Assembly (NCBI GenBank): GCA_030374805.1
Contig: JARGSG010000014.1
Span: 248,001 to 312,000, forward strand
Length of the DNA stretch: 64,000 bases
Direction of reading: 5' to 3'
From: Gracilaria gracilis
Lineage: Eukaryota > Rhodophyta > Florideophyceae > Gracilariales > Gracilariaceae
The stretch's first letter is position 1, and each line of letters opens with the position of its first letter. Positions 1 through 9,869 of the stretch are shown here, piece by piece. Both the position numbers and the translations under genes were made by a program. Under the pieces are notes generated by a model that saw only the letters and a program-made list of their open reading frames with translations, did not search any database and was not told the DNA's origin.

Positions 1-4
1 TACT

Positions 5-817
5 ATGGAGATAAACCAGAATGTGGAGCTTGACGATCAAGACTTCGACGATATCGTTGCGGAACTCAGTAGAGAAATCGAGTCAAACTCTGCGAAACCC
101 AACCATGCTGCAAATGATTCGGATGCGGATTTTAAGGAGCTTGCGATGGAGCTTGAGAAAGAAGCGGCCACTGGTCCTAACAAAGGTTCCCACTCAAATC
201 AGAGTGGCGACCAAGAGAATATCGCGAAAGAGAAACCATCGACTAATGCTATAGGATCATCTACAACCCTTCCTGCTGCCTCTATGCGCCGAGGAGCCCA
301 TGTTGGACCAAGCCTATCGACAAGGAGATCGCCATTCGTCGGGTCTTCTAGAGGACATACGTCTTTTTCTTCAACAGCTGTGCCCATTACAAGGAGAAGC
401 ACGAACTACTCAGGGTCATCGCTCACGCAAGCTGCAGACGAATTCGATGTTCTTGGAAAAGTAGCGGCCAAGAGATGGAGGTCCATTGTTCGTAATGACG
501 AAAATCGAATGTCTGTAGCAGCGCATGACCTTTTGAGTCGAGGCTATCGATACGATGTCGAACCGCAGCGCCGCCTGAACGATGGTACTGCTTTGAAAAT
601 CGTGGAGGAAGGCTTGGAAGCCGCTGCCAGGGAGGTACCAGTCACTGTCTCTGAAAGAAAGGAGTTGGAAGGCATTCTAAGGGAAAGCTCTGCCGAGTGT
701 CTCGAATATATCGAATCCGAGATTCAATCAAGAATTCTGGACGAAAGTGACTTTAGCAGTAATGCTTATCCATCTGCGACTTCTCGATTTCTCGGGTGCG
801 AGGATACACCCGAGTAA
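5..817 (+). CDS. Unknown acidic protein, possibly 5'-truncated by the window edge
   Basis: I do not recognise this protein (270 aa from the ATG at position 5). Only four bases precede the ATG, so the true start may lie outside the window. The N-terminus holds two similar acidic amphipathic segments, DDQDFDDIVAELSRE (about residues 10-24) and DADFKELAMELEKE (about 40-53), so a short motif of the form D-x-D-F-x-[DE]-[IL]-x-x-E-L is repeated. Residues 60-140 are Ser/Thr/Arg-rich and probably disordered. The C-terminal 130 residues look helical and more ordered (KVAAKRWRSIV, LLSRGYRYDVEPQRRL). There is no signal peptide or membrane segment. The gene converges on the sacsin-like gene, with 64 bases between the stop codons. 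Confidence 0.6.
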   Translation: MEINQNVELDDQDFDDIVAELSREIESNSAKPNHAANDSDADFKELAMELEKEAATGPNKGSHSNQSGDQENIAKEKPSTNAIGSSTTLPAASMRRGAHVGPSLSTRRSPFVGSSRGHTSFSSTAVPITRRSTNYSGSSLTQAADEFDVLGKVAAKRWRSIVRNDENRMSVAAHDLLSRGYRYDVEPQRRLNDGTALKIVEEGLEAAAREVPVTVSERKELEGILRESSAECLEYIESEIQSRILDESDFSSNAYPSATSRFLGCEDTPE

Positions 818-881
818 ACAGGATGGAGCTACTGAAGGATATGGTGTTCTTCCGTTTGTTTACCTATTCCAAGTCTAGAAA

Positions 882-3800
882 CTATTTAGTTTGGAGTGCA
901 GCAAGGGACTGTACCAGGTTTGGAAGGTATTTCGAAACATATGATTCCGTGTAATACCCATGCTCTTTGTTATGGGGACTAACTAAATTGTGAGCGAGTT
1001 CATGAGCCATAGTCGTGAACCAGTAGCAATAACAGTCAATGGTGGGTTGCGCGTCCTGATGATAATGGAGTGAAGTGAAGAACCTTAGGTTGAAATACAA
1101 ACCGCCTTGTCTGTTGAATGCAATGGTATGGCCAACAGGACTGTAGTAGATGGCTAATCCATCTGTGCGCACAGAATATACATCCGCTAGGCTGAACAAA
1201 ACGTTTCGAAAAACCCTTACAGCGTCAGTATTGCTTCGAAGGAACTGCTCAGACACAGAGTGATCGCGATCATGTCGAAACGAGAACACTTGAATACCCA
1301 ACCGCCTGTTTGTTGAAGCACTGAAAGGCACGAGGTCCTGAGCATTAATCACCTCACATCCATCTCCATGCCGATCTAACTCGGTAGGAATTGATGTCAT
1401 TATGCGTTCCGGTGATTGGAAGCCAACTCTCGAGACGTGACGAGTTCTGTGAGTTGAGTTTTCAAGCATTCGTTCGGTGCTGCGATGTGCTGCAGCATCT
1501 TGTTCTGAAGACATAGGTCCATCTCGCTCCGATGTCTTACTGATAGTTTGCTGACTTGTTTCTGGTACCAACTGACCCGGTCCACGAGTGGGAATACGTA
1601 TACCATTGAAGACGCGTCCAAATATATTCCCACGCCTCGACAGAGGATCTCTCGCTTCGTGTGCACGCGGAAACGTTTGTCTTGAATTGGGTTTCCGAGA
1701 GATGGGATTGACAAAGTCTCGTATTGACCCTGACGTAGTTCTTGAGAACTTCTCGTCCCGTGGCTTAGGCGTCACCTTTTTCGGATAGCTCCTATTCTCC
1801 AAAGCTTCTTTTGCCTCCTTTAGTTTCTCCAAAGACGGTTCGGGACCCAACAGGGATGCTATGTATTCTGAGGAACAGTCGGGAAACATGTCTTGAAGAA
1901 TACGATGGAAGCCTTGCTTATCGCTTATGAGCTCGGGAGAAATCGAATGGGCCCGGGACTTCCATTTGCCCTCCGTTTGGGTGGCTGAATTCCGGGGTTC
2001 TGCATCAAACTCTTTGGTGTCTGCACGGCTGCCTTGAGTATTTCCTTCAGGAGATGCGTTATCGCGCTGGGGTTTGGACTGCACGATCGCACCCTCTTGC
2101 CCAATGGCGCTGGGTTTCGGTTTTAGTTGCACAGGGGCGTCAGCTTTCAATATGCGATCAACGGGAAACCCTCGCGATCTTAACTGAGCTAACGGTGCTT
2201 CTAGCAGATTTCCAACAAAGAAGGCATCTTCCAATTGACATCTTTGGAGGATCAGACCCCCGACTGCGTTCCCAACATCAAACCAGTCGAGGTTTGTAGT
2301 TACAAACAAAGCACTTCGTCCCCTTCCCTCTGGTTTGGCACAGCATGTAACTTGTTGACTCTTTGTCGTTTGACCAAGCGAATAATGTGCTTGAATCCCT
2401 TGTGCTTCATAAACACTGATACTACGCTGATTCAGTAGGTCGGCAGCCTTCTTCTTTAGAGGTCTGGAGGTCACATTTGGAGAAACAAGTAGAGGTCGCC
2501 TTTCGTTCACTCGCCTTGCGAATTCAGTAGCGAAAGGTGTGCCCTTAGATGATTGTCCAATAACCTCAAAGGATTTTTCAATTCTTTGTGAGATATACCT
2601 TGCTCCAAGGCGGGCGTAGAAGTCTTCCAGGTCAGACTCTTGAGGAGCGCTCAAAACGTTGAACATTCGAGCAAAAAACGAATTGTCAATGATGCAGATA
2701 TCTTCTGCTTTTGCCATGGTGTACCTAGCTTTCATAGTTTGCGAGGCATCTTGAGTTCCGCTTTCATCAACTGTACCAGATTCTAGTTGGTAAGCTAGAA
2801 GGAAGGCAGTCGTGCGAAGCTGGTTGGTTACGGTTCTAAATGGTGGGTTCGCAGCAATCCTTCGAAGCAGAGCCCGGTACTTTTCTTCGCCACCAAGCTT
2901 CTCTAGTACTTTTTGCGGATCCGATAGTACCATTTCGAAAAGATCTTTGATAGACGCCTCTGCTTTCACCCCAATTGTTGCCAGGAAAGGATTGAAGTCG
3001 ATGTACCGAAACAGAATCGCAGTAAGCTCCTCTCTATCTGGGTTTTGGTTTTTGAAATATACATCACGGGAATGAAACCACTCTACGTTCTCCCCAACCC
3101 TCAGCGGAATCAATGGAGCTTTCGCCAAGACTTCAAGCTGCTTCTTGTCGAACTCATTCGCTCTTGTTGAAAGATAATCATAAATCCTTTTGAATACTTT
3201 CAGCACGTGTTGTCCGAAAGAGCTGGGGCGTTCCCCAGAATTCAATTTTGATTTAGATATTGAAGTTATGTTCAACAACCTGTGTACCAAAGCATCGGTA
3301 GATGGGCGTTCCCTACATTGAAAAGTGTTACCAAAAAGGCGCCCGTTCTTTCCGTCCACTTCTGCGTCTAGAATAGGAAATCCCATACAACCGCAAGAAA
3401 GGTCCGTAAAGCATGTGCTTGGAGCTTGCAGTTCGTTAAAGGGTTTCACTTCCAGAGGATCCAATCTGACGACTGGTAAGAACTTCAAAGTTAACGAATG
3501 CGAGAATTCCGCCGAAGAACGACTGAATCGAGACTTGTATTGCTTTTCATATGGACCACCTGGTAGAAGGCGCTTATAAACAAATTTTAAACACCTAGAG
3601 CGTTCTGCCTTTCCTGTCTCTTCATTAGCCATAAACTTGAGCACAGACTCCAGCGGGGGATGGGCCATACATCCAAGCTTCAACAAAAATTTCCAGTCTG
3701 GTGAACCTTCATGTAGCGGTTCATTTGATGGCCACTGCAGAATCTTGACAAATGGAAAGATATTTAGTTCTGCATGTGGTAGATAGAGTTCAGGCGGTGC

Positions 3801-6503
3801 ATACGTTCGTGACTTGTCTTTCATTTCGGGCAAGTACTGAGTTTGCTTCAACTTTGCCAAGTCCTGCGCTGTAAGAGTCGCTTTTCGCAAATAAGCTATC
3901 AATGGCTTTGGGTTCTTGCTCCATCTTAAAGTGTCGAGTTGAGTAAATAGGAAGTCGATCGATATTGCTTTTCGGACACCAATGGCGACGAGGAAGTTAT
4001 CACCAATTCCTGCATCTCTTAGAGATGCGGATACCTTTCGGAATGACCCCAAGCCTTCAAATATATGCAGCTCTGCAGTTGGCAGGTACAGATCTCCAGG
4101 AACGTCGGCTGCAACAAATCCGCGGGGATCATCGTACGGAATACACTTCAAGCAAGCCAGTTGAGAATGTAACTCTTTTCCAAACTGCGCTTTCTCATTG
4201 CCTCCTAAGCTTTTGTATTCTCCCCATATCGCACATAGAATTTGAATTCTCAGCTTGTGATCTTCAGCTTTTGCATCTGTGATGCTAGTATGCTGTATGA
4301 TGAAATCAAACCAAACTCGAAATGGCAAAGGTGCGAACCATTGGCTTAGGATCGAGTCTTCCAGAAACCGAAGAGGAAGTTTGTTCCTGATCGACTTTGG
4401 CAGTACACGAGCAGGCAAAGGCAGCTCATTGGTAATATTCTTGTTTGAAAGATAGTACTCAAAGTCCTTCAAGTTCAGAAATCTGTTGCTCTCTGAGGAA
4501 TCCTCTTTAGAACTGCCTGCGGGGGCAAACCGAACAGCTCTCTTAATCCGTATTGTATCGTTTGGTATCTTTGACTGAGATCCGAAAAACTTCGCAACCC
4601 ATTTGATGAGTCGAACTACCTCTTCTTCAGAAAACGAACGGGCTTGGGCTTCGGAAACCAAATCCTCGTAGTTCAACTTTGGACAGACAGCGACGTGCTT
4701 ATGGTATTCCTCAGCATTACGGAAAACAACTTTTCTCACCAAACTTGACTTAACAAATGCCTCGATGCCCTTATACGGCAGCCGGGAATTTGATCCGCGC
4801 ATGACGCCGGAAATGGTTAGCACAGGAGGGCTTGAATTCGGCATACAAGCCGCAAATCCAGCTGCAATAACGGAACCGACAAGGGGGTCCGGCGTTGATT
4901 GCCGTGGACAAAACGCTCTCATGAGCATCACAGCGTCCTGTTCTTCAGGGGAAAGCGGAACCGGGTCATTTGGATTCAAAATGTCATCATCACCGCTTCC
5001 TATGGGGTCTATAGAAGATATCACATCTGCGATCTTCTTCACACCCCCAACCATGAACCGGGCAAAGCCAAACAGTCCCGTAGGTCGGCGATCTTCTTCT
5101 CCTTCATAATGCTTGTCAGCAGAACTCGATTCTGGCTCAGAACTTTGGTCGGTGGAAGAATCAGTGGCGTGATTACTTCCATGAGCGGATCCGTCTTTCT
5201 GCTCGTTACCCGACTGTTGCCTCGATGTTGAGGCCTCCTGCCATCTCTCGCCAATTAGACTCATAGAGTGCTCCAAAGTAAGTCGCATAACGATACCAGC
5301 AATCGATAGCAGTTCTGTGTTGTAGACTCGCAGTGCATCGTTCTGAAAATCAATTGCCTCCCTTTCAACCGTAGGGATAAGCGGAGCTGCTAGATGTGCC
5401 GCAATACCAGTGGTTTGAGAGGTCTTAAAACCAATAAAGACCCTACCGCCGCCCATCTCGGGACTAAATGAATCTATGATGGCCTTGGAACCTGTCTTCC
5501 TCCTCGAAGTTGTTCTTGCAACAGCATCTATAAATACTTGAATGTTAACATGGGGTGGCGTCTTCTTTTTAGTAACGCGGAATATTCTTCTTTCCATACT
5601 ATCCGGTACCCTTACATCGGCAATGGCAGAGACATATCGAGCAAGAATCTTGGACTGTTCACCATCCAGAGTTACTGTCACCTCATTAACGGTCTCGGTG
5701 ATGGCTTCGTCTCTACGTTTCAGGGAAAATATACCATTGGGAGAGCGAGTGACGGCACCGTCGTTGTTCCACCATGAGGTTGCTTTGGGAGGGGTTACAA
5801 TTGTAGGGCCCTTAACTTGGCTTTTTGTGATAGAAAGTCGTTTGTGGCTATCGACGTACAGATTAATAGTGTTAAGATGTTGGGTAAAAGTAAGGCTGGC
5901 GCATAAGAAACGACCAAACTTGACCAGGTCTGGCAAAGAGTAGGGATCTCTTGAAGGAAGTACAAAAGTGGTCCATTTGTCTACCGGGTACGGCGACTCG
6001 GCAGTCTTTGTCCAAAGCGCATCACCTTTCCATGCAAACGCCAGTGCCTGGCCTGCGCTTATGACCATGGGCTGCTCGCATATGCTAAACATGGTGTATG
6101 CACCGACGCCGAAGGCGCCCACTTTGGACACATCTGGATTGCCCTCAGCAATCTTTCTCAAGCGAGACCAGTCTTGGGGACGGAAAGGAAGTCCGTCGTT
6201 CCGATAGACAACTTGAGTGACAACGATTTCATTTCCAGTGTTGCTTGTGGTAATCAAAATTTCGGCCGTGGATGCTTCAGCGTCGTTCGAATTCTGCAGC
6301 AGCTCTCTGTACACGGCACCGGCTGACGCGTATCGCGCGAGGATCTATGGGAAGCGGTTCGGGAAGGTCAGAAGACTGGCACGGGATATAAACAAGGTTG
6401 GCAATCATACCTTATCGATCAATGCTCTCTGGTTGACCTCGACACGAGAGTCGCTGCCCGATGTGAAGATTGCGCTTCGCAGCGCATCAAAGCTGGACGA
6501 CAT
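882..6503 (-). CDS. Sacsin/Nov-like GHKL ATPase with C-terminal HExxH motif (two exons)
   Basis: Coding is join(6503..6411, 6344..882), 1,851 aa. The 66-nt intron (6410..6345) starts GTATGA and ends CATAG, and splicing keeps the frame (RALIDK then ILARYAS). Near the N-terminus are the GHKL (HSP90/histidine-kinase) nucleotide-binding boxes: ELLQNSNDA at 45-53, DGLPF at 81-85 and KVGAFGVGAYTMF at 105-117, as in sacsin and NO VEIN-type proteins. About 1,000 middle residues are unassigned and resemble the large region of fungal sacsin-like proteins (DUF3684 type). A disordered Ser/Arg-rich linker lies near 1450-1650. The last 170 residues form a separate domain with HELAH at 1812-1816 followed by more His and Glu, a gluzincin-like zinc site. 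The likely role is ATP-dependent chaperone or quality control, with a possible peptidase. The family assignment is from memory; the motifs are read directly. Confidence 0.85.
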
Positions 6504-7137
6504 ATAGGCAGCTGCTCGTTCTAACAGGTCGCTAAAGTAGGATCAAATCAGATGAGTGCGACAGCGGGCTGGAGTTGGGGGGAGATGTGGGGGAGGGGTG
6601 CAGGTGGAGTTAAAAGTTGAACGGAGCGGTCTCCGTGAGGTTGGTTCGAAACCAGCCACAAAACGTGGACTTTGAAGTCAGAAACAGGCGGGCCAGGTTG
6701 CGGTGTGACGGGAGGCCCGCGACTGGAACAGCAGTCGGTACCTTCGTATCTTGGACGGGCTGTGGGAGGCGGCGCTTTATTCCATCACGGGATGAGGGCG
6801 GCTGCGGAGCGGCACGCGGCACGAAACGCAAAGTCTCAAGTCTCACACACGAGTCGTCAGCAGTGCTGGCGCGTTCTGACTGATTCAACAGTGCCGACTC
6901 GGCAGTGCCGAGTCGGCAGCTGGCTCAGCGGCACACGCCGCGGAGAGCAAGTGGCACGACGCCAATCAGCGCTGCCCACGTCTTCCAGCGCGAATGCCCC
7001 CCGTGGCGGCCGCTTAAAGTTTAATTGCAGCAGCGCGGGCGCATCTGCCCCGAATCGACCGTTGCGCGCACGTTCCGCCCTCGTTGCGCGTGCCTTTCGT
7101 TCGCCGCTGACGATTCACAAGCACAAGCGCCCGCAAC
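6504..7137. other. Divergent intergenic region, sacsin-like / PRA1 genes
   Basis: No gene is seen here. It should hold the promoters of the two divergent neighbours. The clearest structure is the 27-bp palindrome at 6892-6918, listed separately. Overlapping open frames on both strands look GC-driven and lack family features. Confidence 0.6.
6892..6918. promoter_or_regulatory. 27-bp palindrome, two TGCCGA-n-TCGGCA half-elements
   Basis: TGCCGACTCGGCA (6892-6904) is followed after one base by TGCCGAGTCGGCA (6906-6918). Each 13-mer is itself palindromic around its centre, and each is the reverse complement of the other. The first 13-mer plus the first eight bases of the second recur at 36044-36065. 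Both sites lie between divergent genes, which suggests a dimeric transcription-factor site. Function is inferred. Confidence 0.55.
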
Positions 7138-7731
7138 ATGAGCTACGGCTCGGCCGCCGACGAGGAGCGAACGCTCGCGTACGCAGAGACCAAGCAGATG
7201 CCCGCTGCCTCCGCGAGCAAGTCGCGTCCGACCAGCGCCGCGCTCGATGTTCAGTCGAACCACGTTGCTGAATCGCAGCAACATGTCTCCGCCACCACCG
7301 ACCGCGTCGTCAGCTATGCGCGCAATACATGGCGCGAATGTCGTCCTTGGAATGAATTTTACTCCACGCGCGCCTTGTCGGTGCCGCAGTTTGCCTCGTT
7401 GAGCGAACGCGTTGCAAAGAATCTTCACGTGTATCGCGCCAACTACCTGGTGCTTGTTGCCTTTTGGTGCGCTATTATGATGCTTCGTTCCATCCCGAGC
7501 GTCATTGTCGCCGCGCTGTTGTTCCTGTCTGTTGAACGATGGTCTGCAAGAAGGAATGGGCTTTCGCCGCGAGACAAGGTTCTCGTCGCCTTCCTGGTGC
7601 TGCTTGTTATTTGGCTCACCGATATTGGCAGCTTTGCAATCACATCGCTCGTGCTGTCGTCTGTTTCCGTCGCTCTGCATGCCACTTTCCACGAGACTGA
7701 CGTTGTAGAAACCGAGATAGCTACCGTCTAG
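7138..7731 (+). CDS. PRA1-family (prenylated Rab acceptor) membrane protein
   Basis: This 197-aa protein belongs to the PRA1/Yip3 family, small ER/Golgi membrane proteins that bind prenylated Rab GTPases and help vesicle trafficking. The family features are visible in order: the RPWNEFYSTRALSVP segment near residues 65-80; a cytosolic helix ending NLHVYRANYLVL; a first hydrophobic hairpin (about 100-130, with the usual Pro in RSIPSVIVAALLFL); a short polar loop (RWSARRNGLSPRDK); and a second hairpin (about 145-180). The N-terminal 60 residues are polar and poorly conserved. The ATG follows CAAC and is the only good start. A prenyltransferase subunit lies next door, convergent at 7992, but that need not be functional. 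Confidence 0.85.
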   Translation: MSYGSAADEERTLAYAETKQMPAASASKSRPTSAALDVQSNHVAESQQHVSATTDRVVSYARNTWRECRPWNEFYSTRALSVPQFASLSERVAKNLHVYRANYLVLVAFWCAIMMLRSIPSVIVAALLFLSVERWSARRNGLSPRDKVLVAFLVLLVIWLTDIGSFAITSLVLSSVSVALHATFHETDVVETEIATV

Positions 7732-7991
7732 TTTCACTCAACATCGTGTGCTACTGCTGCCCAACTGTTGCGTTGTAACTGAAATGCCCTTCATCGCTTG
7801 TTCGCTATACTTGTTGCGCAAGCACATTTTCGCGACACGAGGGTATGTGTCCGTTACAGAGTTCCGTTCAGAATCTGAACTTCAGACAGTTTACGACCAA
7901 CTCGTCAACAATGCTCATCAAGGACACTACTTTTGTACATTCAAATACCTGTTTAAGCTAAATGTCGTAGTAAATACCTTCGTAAATATGC

Positions 7992-9188
7992 TCACACCTC
8001 ACGGAAGTACAACCATGCCTTTTCAAACTTGTCCACGCATAGATTGTATACCGGGTCCGTTCTACGCACTCGCATAGCTTCACCCGCTCCGATGCCAAAG
8101 TGCTGAGCCACACTAAGGCCGCTCAACGCATAGCAAGTGTGCATCAGGTCACGGGGCATTCCAGGCTTATCGCGCATTCCGCCGTTCTCCAGCTGACAGC
8201 ATTCCAGCAAGTACCTTTCCAACGCACCTGCGTCAAACAGCCTAGACACCTTCTTCGAATCCATGAGACTGGCTGTTAATGGAAAAAGCGAGCCTACCCA
8301 AAACGAATAACAAGAATCTACCAGCTTATTGGTGCGTCCCTGAAAACCTCCTTCGTACGCCATTTGTCGCATGACCGCCCAGTTAAGAATCTTATCCGCA
8401 TCGAGAGCTTTCTTATCGCCGAGAATCACAGCCGACGCCGTTCCGCAGTATGTATTGCCACCGTGAGCTTCACAGCCAGGTTCGCCGCCCAGGCCCCCAT
8501 CAAAAGACTGCAGGCTTGAAAGATACTTGTCACAGTCCTTACGTAACGCAATGCCCACATGTTCATCCAATGCACCGAGCATTGACGCGACGCTGAGGGC
8601 GCAATACATGGCACGCACATCAGTCTCGCCACACTCGCTGACGCGAAAGGATCCATCTTGTTGCTTCATTTGCAAGATGTAACTGATGACACGTTCTCGG
8701 TCAATGGACTCCAAAGCCTCGTCCGTGCCGAGTGCACAGAGAGCCATGAAGGCAGAAAAGGTGCATGCTAGATGGGAGCTCTGGCCAGGTCCACCTCCAT
8801 ACCCCCCCTCCGGAGCCTGAAATCGCTTGATGTGGGCGACGATGAGTGAGGCAATCTGTGGCGGAATGACGACTTGTAGCAAATCCAGAGAATGAATGAT
8901 CCAGAAAGCAAGCCAGCCCTGAAGCACATCGAAGGCATGAAAGCAGCGCGGCAGTGAATGTAGACTGCGCATGAGCCATGAGACATGTCTGTCACGAAGC
9001 AACATGAGGGGTCGATCCGGGTCAAAATTGACTCGGACCGAATGGACGCGTTCCTCCACGGAGAATTGGCGGTTCCATGTGTCGGTGATAACTCCTTGGT
9101 GGTGCATTCGCTGCTGCTCATAATCCTTGGAGGGAGGTGGCAGCTGATCTTGCATCTGATCTTGTTGTTGTCTCATCTCTGGTTCCAT
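7992..9188 (-). CDS. FNTB: Protein farnesyltransferase subunit beta
   Basis: This 398-aa protein is the catalytic beta subunit that, with the alpha subunit, transfers farnesyl from FPP to CaaX cysteines. The zinc ligands are visible: D291 and C293 in LVDSCYSFW and H350 in LMHTCYALSGL. The alpha-alpha barrel repeats carry the family's Gly-rich turns: EGGYGGGPGQ (127-136), DGGLGGEPG (230-238), EGGFQGRTNK (279-288) and NGGMRDKPG (335-343). FTase rather than GGTase-I is favoured by the R-x-N-K-L-V-D-x-C-Y-S-F-W block and the FHAFDVLQGWLAFWIIHSLDLL helix. The N-terminal 40 residues are Gln-rich. The ATG at 9188 is supported by a full-length match to the family (about 400-440 aa). It is divergent from the ECT gene. 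Confidence 0.93.
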   Translation of the reverse strand: MEPEMRQQQDQMQDQLPPPSKDYEQQRMHHQGVITDTWNRQFSVEERVHSVRVNFDPDRPLMLLRDRHVSWLMRSLHSLPRCFHAFDVLQGWLAFWIIHSLDLLQVVIPPQIASLIVAHIKRFQAPEGGYGGGPGQSSHLACTFSAFMALCALGTDEALESIDRERVISYILQMKQQDGSFRVSECGETDVRAMYCALSVASMLGALDEHVGIALRKDCDKYLSSLQSFDGGLGGEPGCEAHGGNTYCGTASAVILGDKKALDADKILNWAVMRQMAYEGGFQGRTNKLVDSCYSFWVGSLFPLTASLMDSKKVSRLFDAGALERYLLECCQLENGGMRDKPGMPRDLMHTCYALSGLSVAQHFGIGAGEAMRVRRTDPVYNLCVDKFEKAWLYFREV

Positions 9189-9303
9189 CGGGGATGAAAG
9201 GTGGTCATTGACGGCTCTGCTACAAAGTCTATCTTATCATCATCACGGCAGGTGAAGGTCCTTTCCATTGTGATTGCATCTGGTAGGGGGAGGGTTTACA
9301 CGG

Positions 9304-9316
9304 GTACCGTAGGTAC
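9304..9316. promoter_or_regulatory. GTACC-N3-GGTAC element
   Basis: GTACCGTAGGTAC lies 116 bp upstream of the FNTB start codon. It is one of at least six intergenic copies in the window of the gapped palindrome GTACC-N3-GGTAC or a close variant (30930, 39878, 40936, 42728, 53861). A transcription-factor site is inferred from recurrence and placement only. Confidence 0.45.
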
Positions 9317-9688
9317 GTCGTGGCCAGCGATGAGTGGGAAGACAACGTTTTCGGAGCAGCGGCAACTTGGCGCCGGCCAGCAACTGACATGTAAGCCACG
9401 ATGACGTGCTGCTGTAATGCAGCAGCGGGTGGCAGCCGGCGGCCAACGGGCGCGCGCTGCGCCGCCGCCAGAGCACAAAAATGAACGAAATCGAACGATT
9501 TGATCGTTGACAGATAAGTCGTCCGATTCAGACCGCTCAGCGCGGCGCGCAGATGCGCCGTAAGATAACTCCTAGGGCATCAGCTCGATTTTTGTGTCCA
9601 ACGCACTGCGCATGTTCGGTGCACTGCCGCGCATGTGGCGCGTGCACGCGCGCAACACAAACATCGAACAACACAAATTGAGTTTATT

Positions 9689-9710
9689 CGCCCGCGGACG
9701 TCCGCGGGCG
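9689..9710. promoter_or_regulatory. 22-bp perfect palindrome upstream of ECT
   Basis: CGCCCGCGGAC is followed directly by its exact reverse complement, with no spacer. It lies 160 bp upstream of the ECT ATG, in the probable core promoter or 5' leader. It could be a dimeric regulator site or form a hairpin in the leader RNA. Confidence 0.45.
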
Positions 9711-9869
9711 TCGCGCTCTCAGTCGATCGCCCGCCGTCTTCATCGCCCCGCTCCCTCCGTCTATCTTATGTGGCGCGCGTCGCTCGTTCCCCCCCTCGTC
9801 TCGCTCGATCCGTCGTGCTGCTTGTGACTTTTCTCCCTCGGTGTGTGTGTTTCTTGCCCAGCCGTCGCT

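Larger units (their letters stand above)
9189..9869. other. Divergent FNTB / ECT promoter region
   Basis: No coding gene is supported. The region holds a GTACC-N3-GGTAC element near FNTB and a 22-bp perfect palindrome near ECT (both listed separately), plus GC-rich runs of alternating CG/GC. The last 100 bases before the ECT ATG are pyrimidine-rich, as in a 5' leader. Confidence 0.6.
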
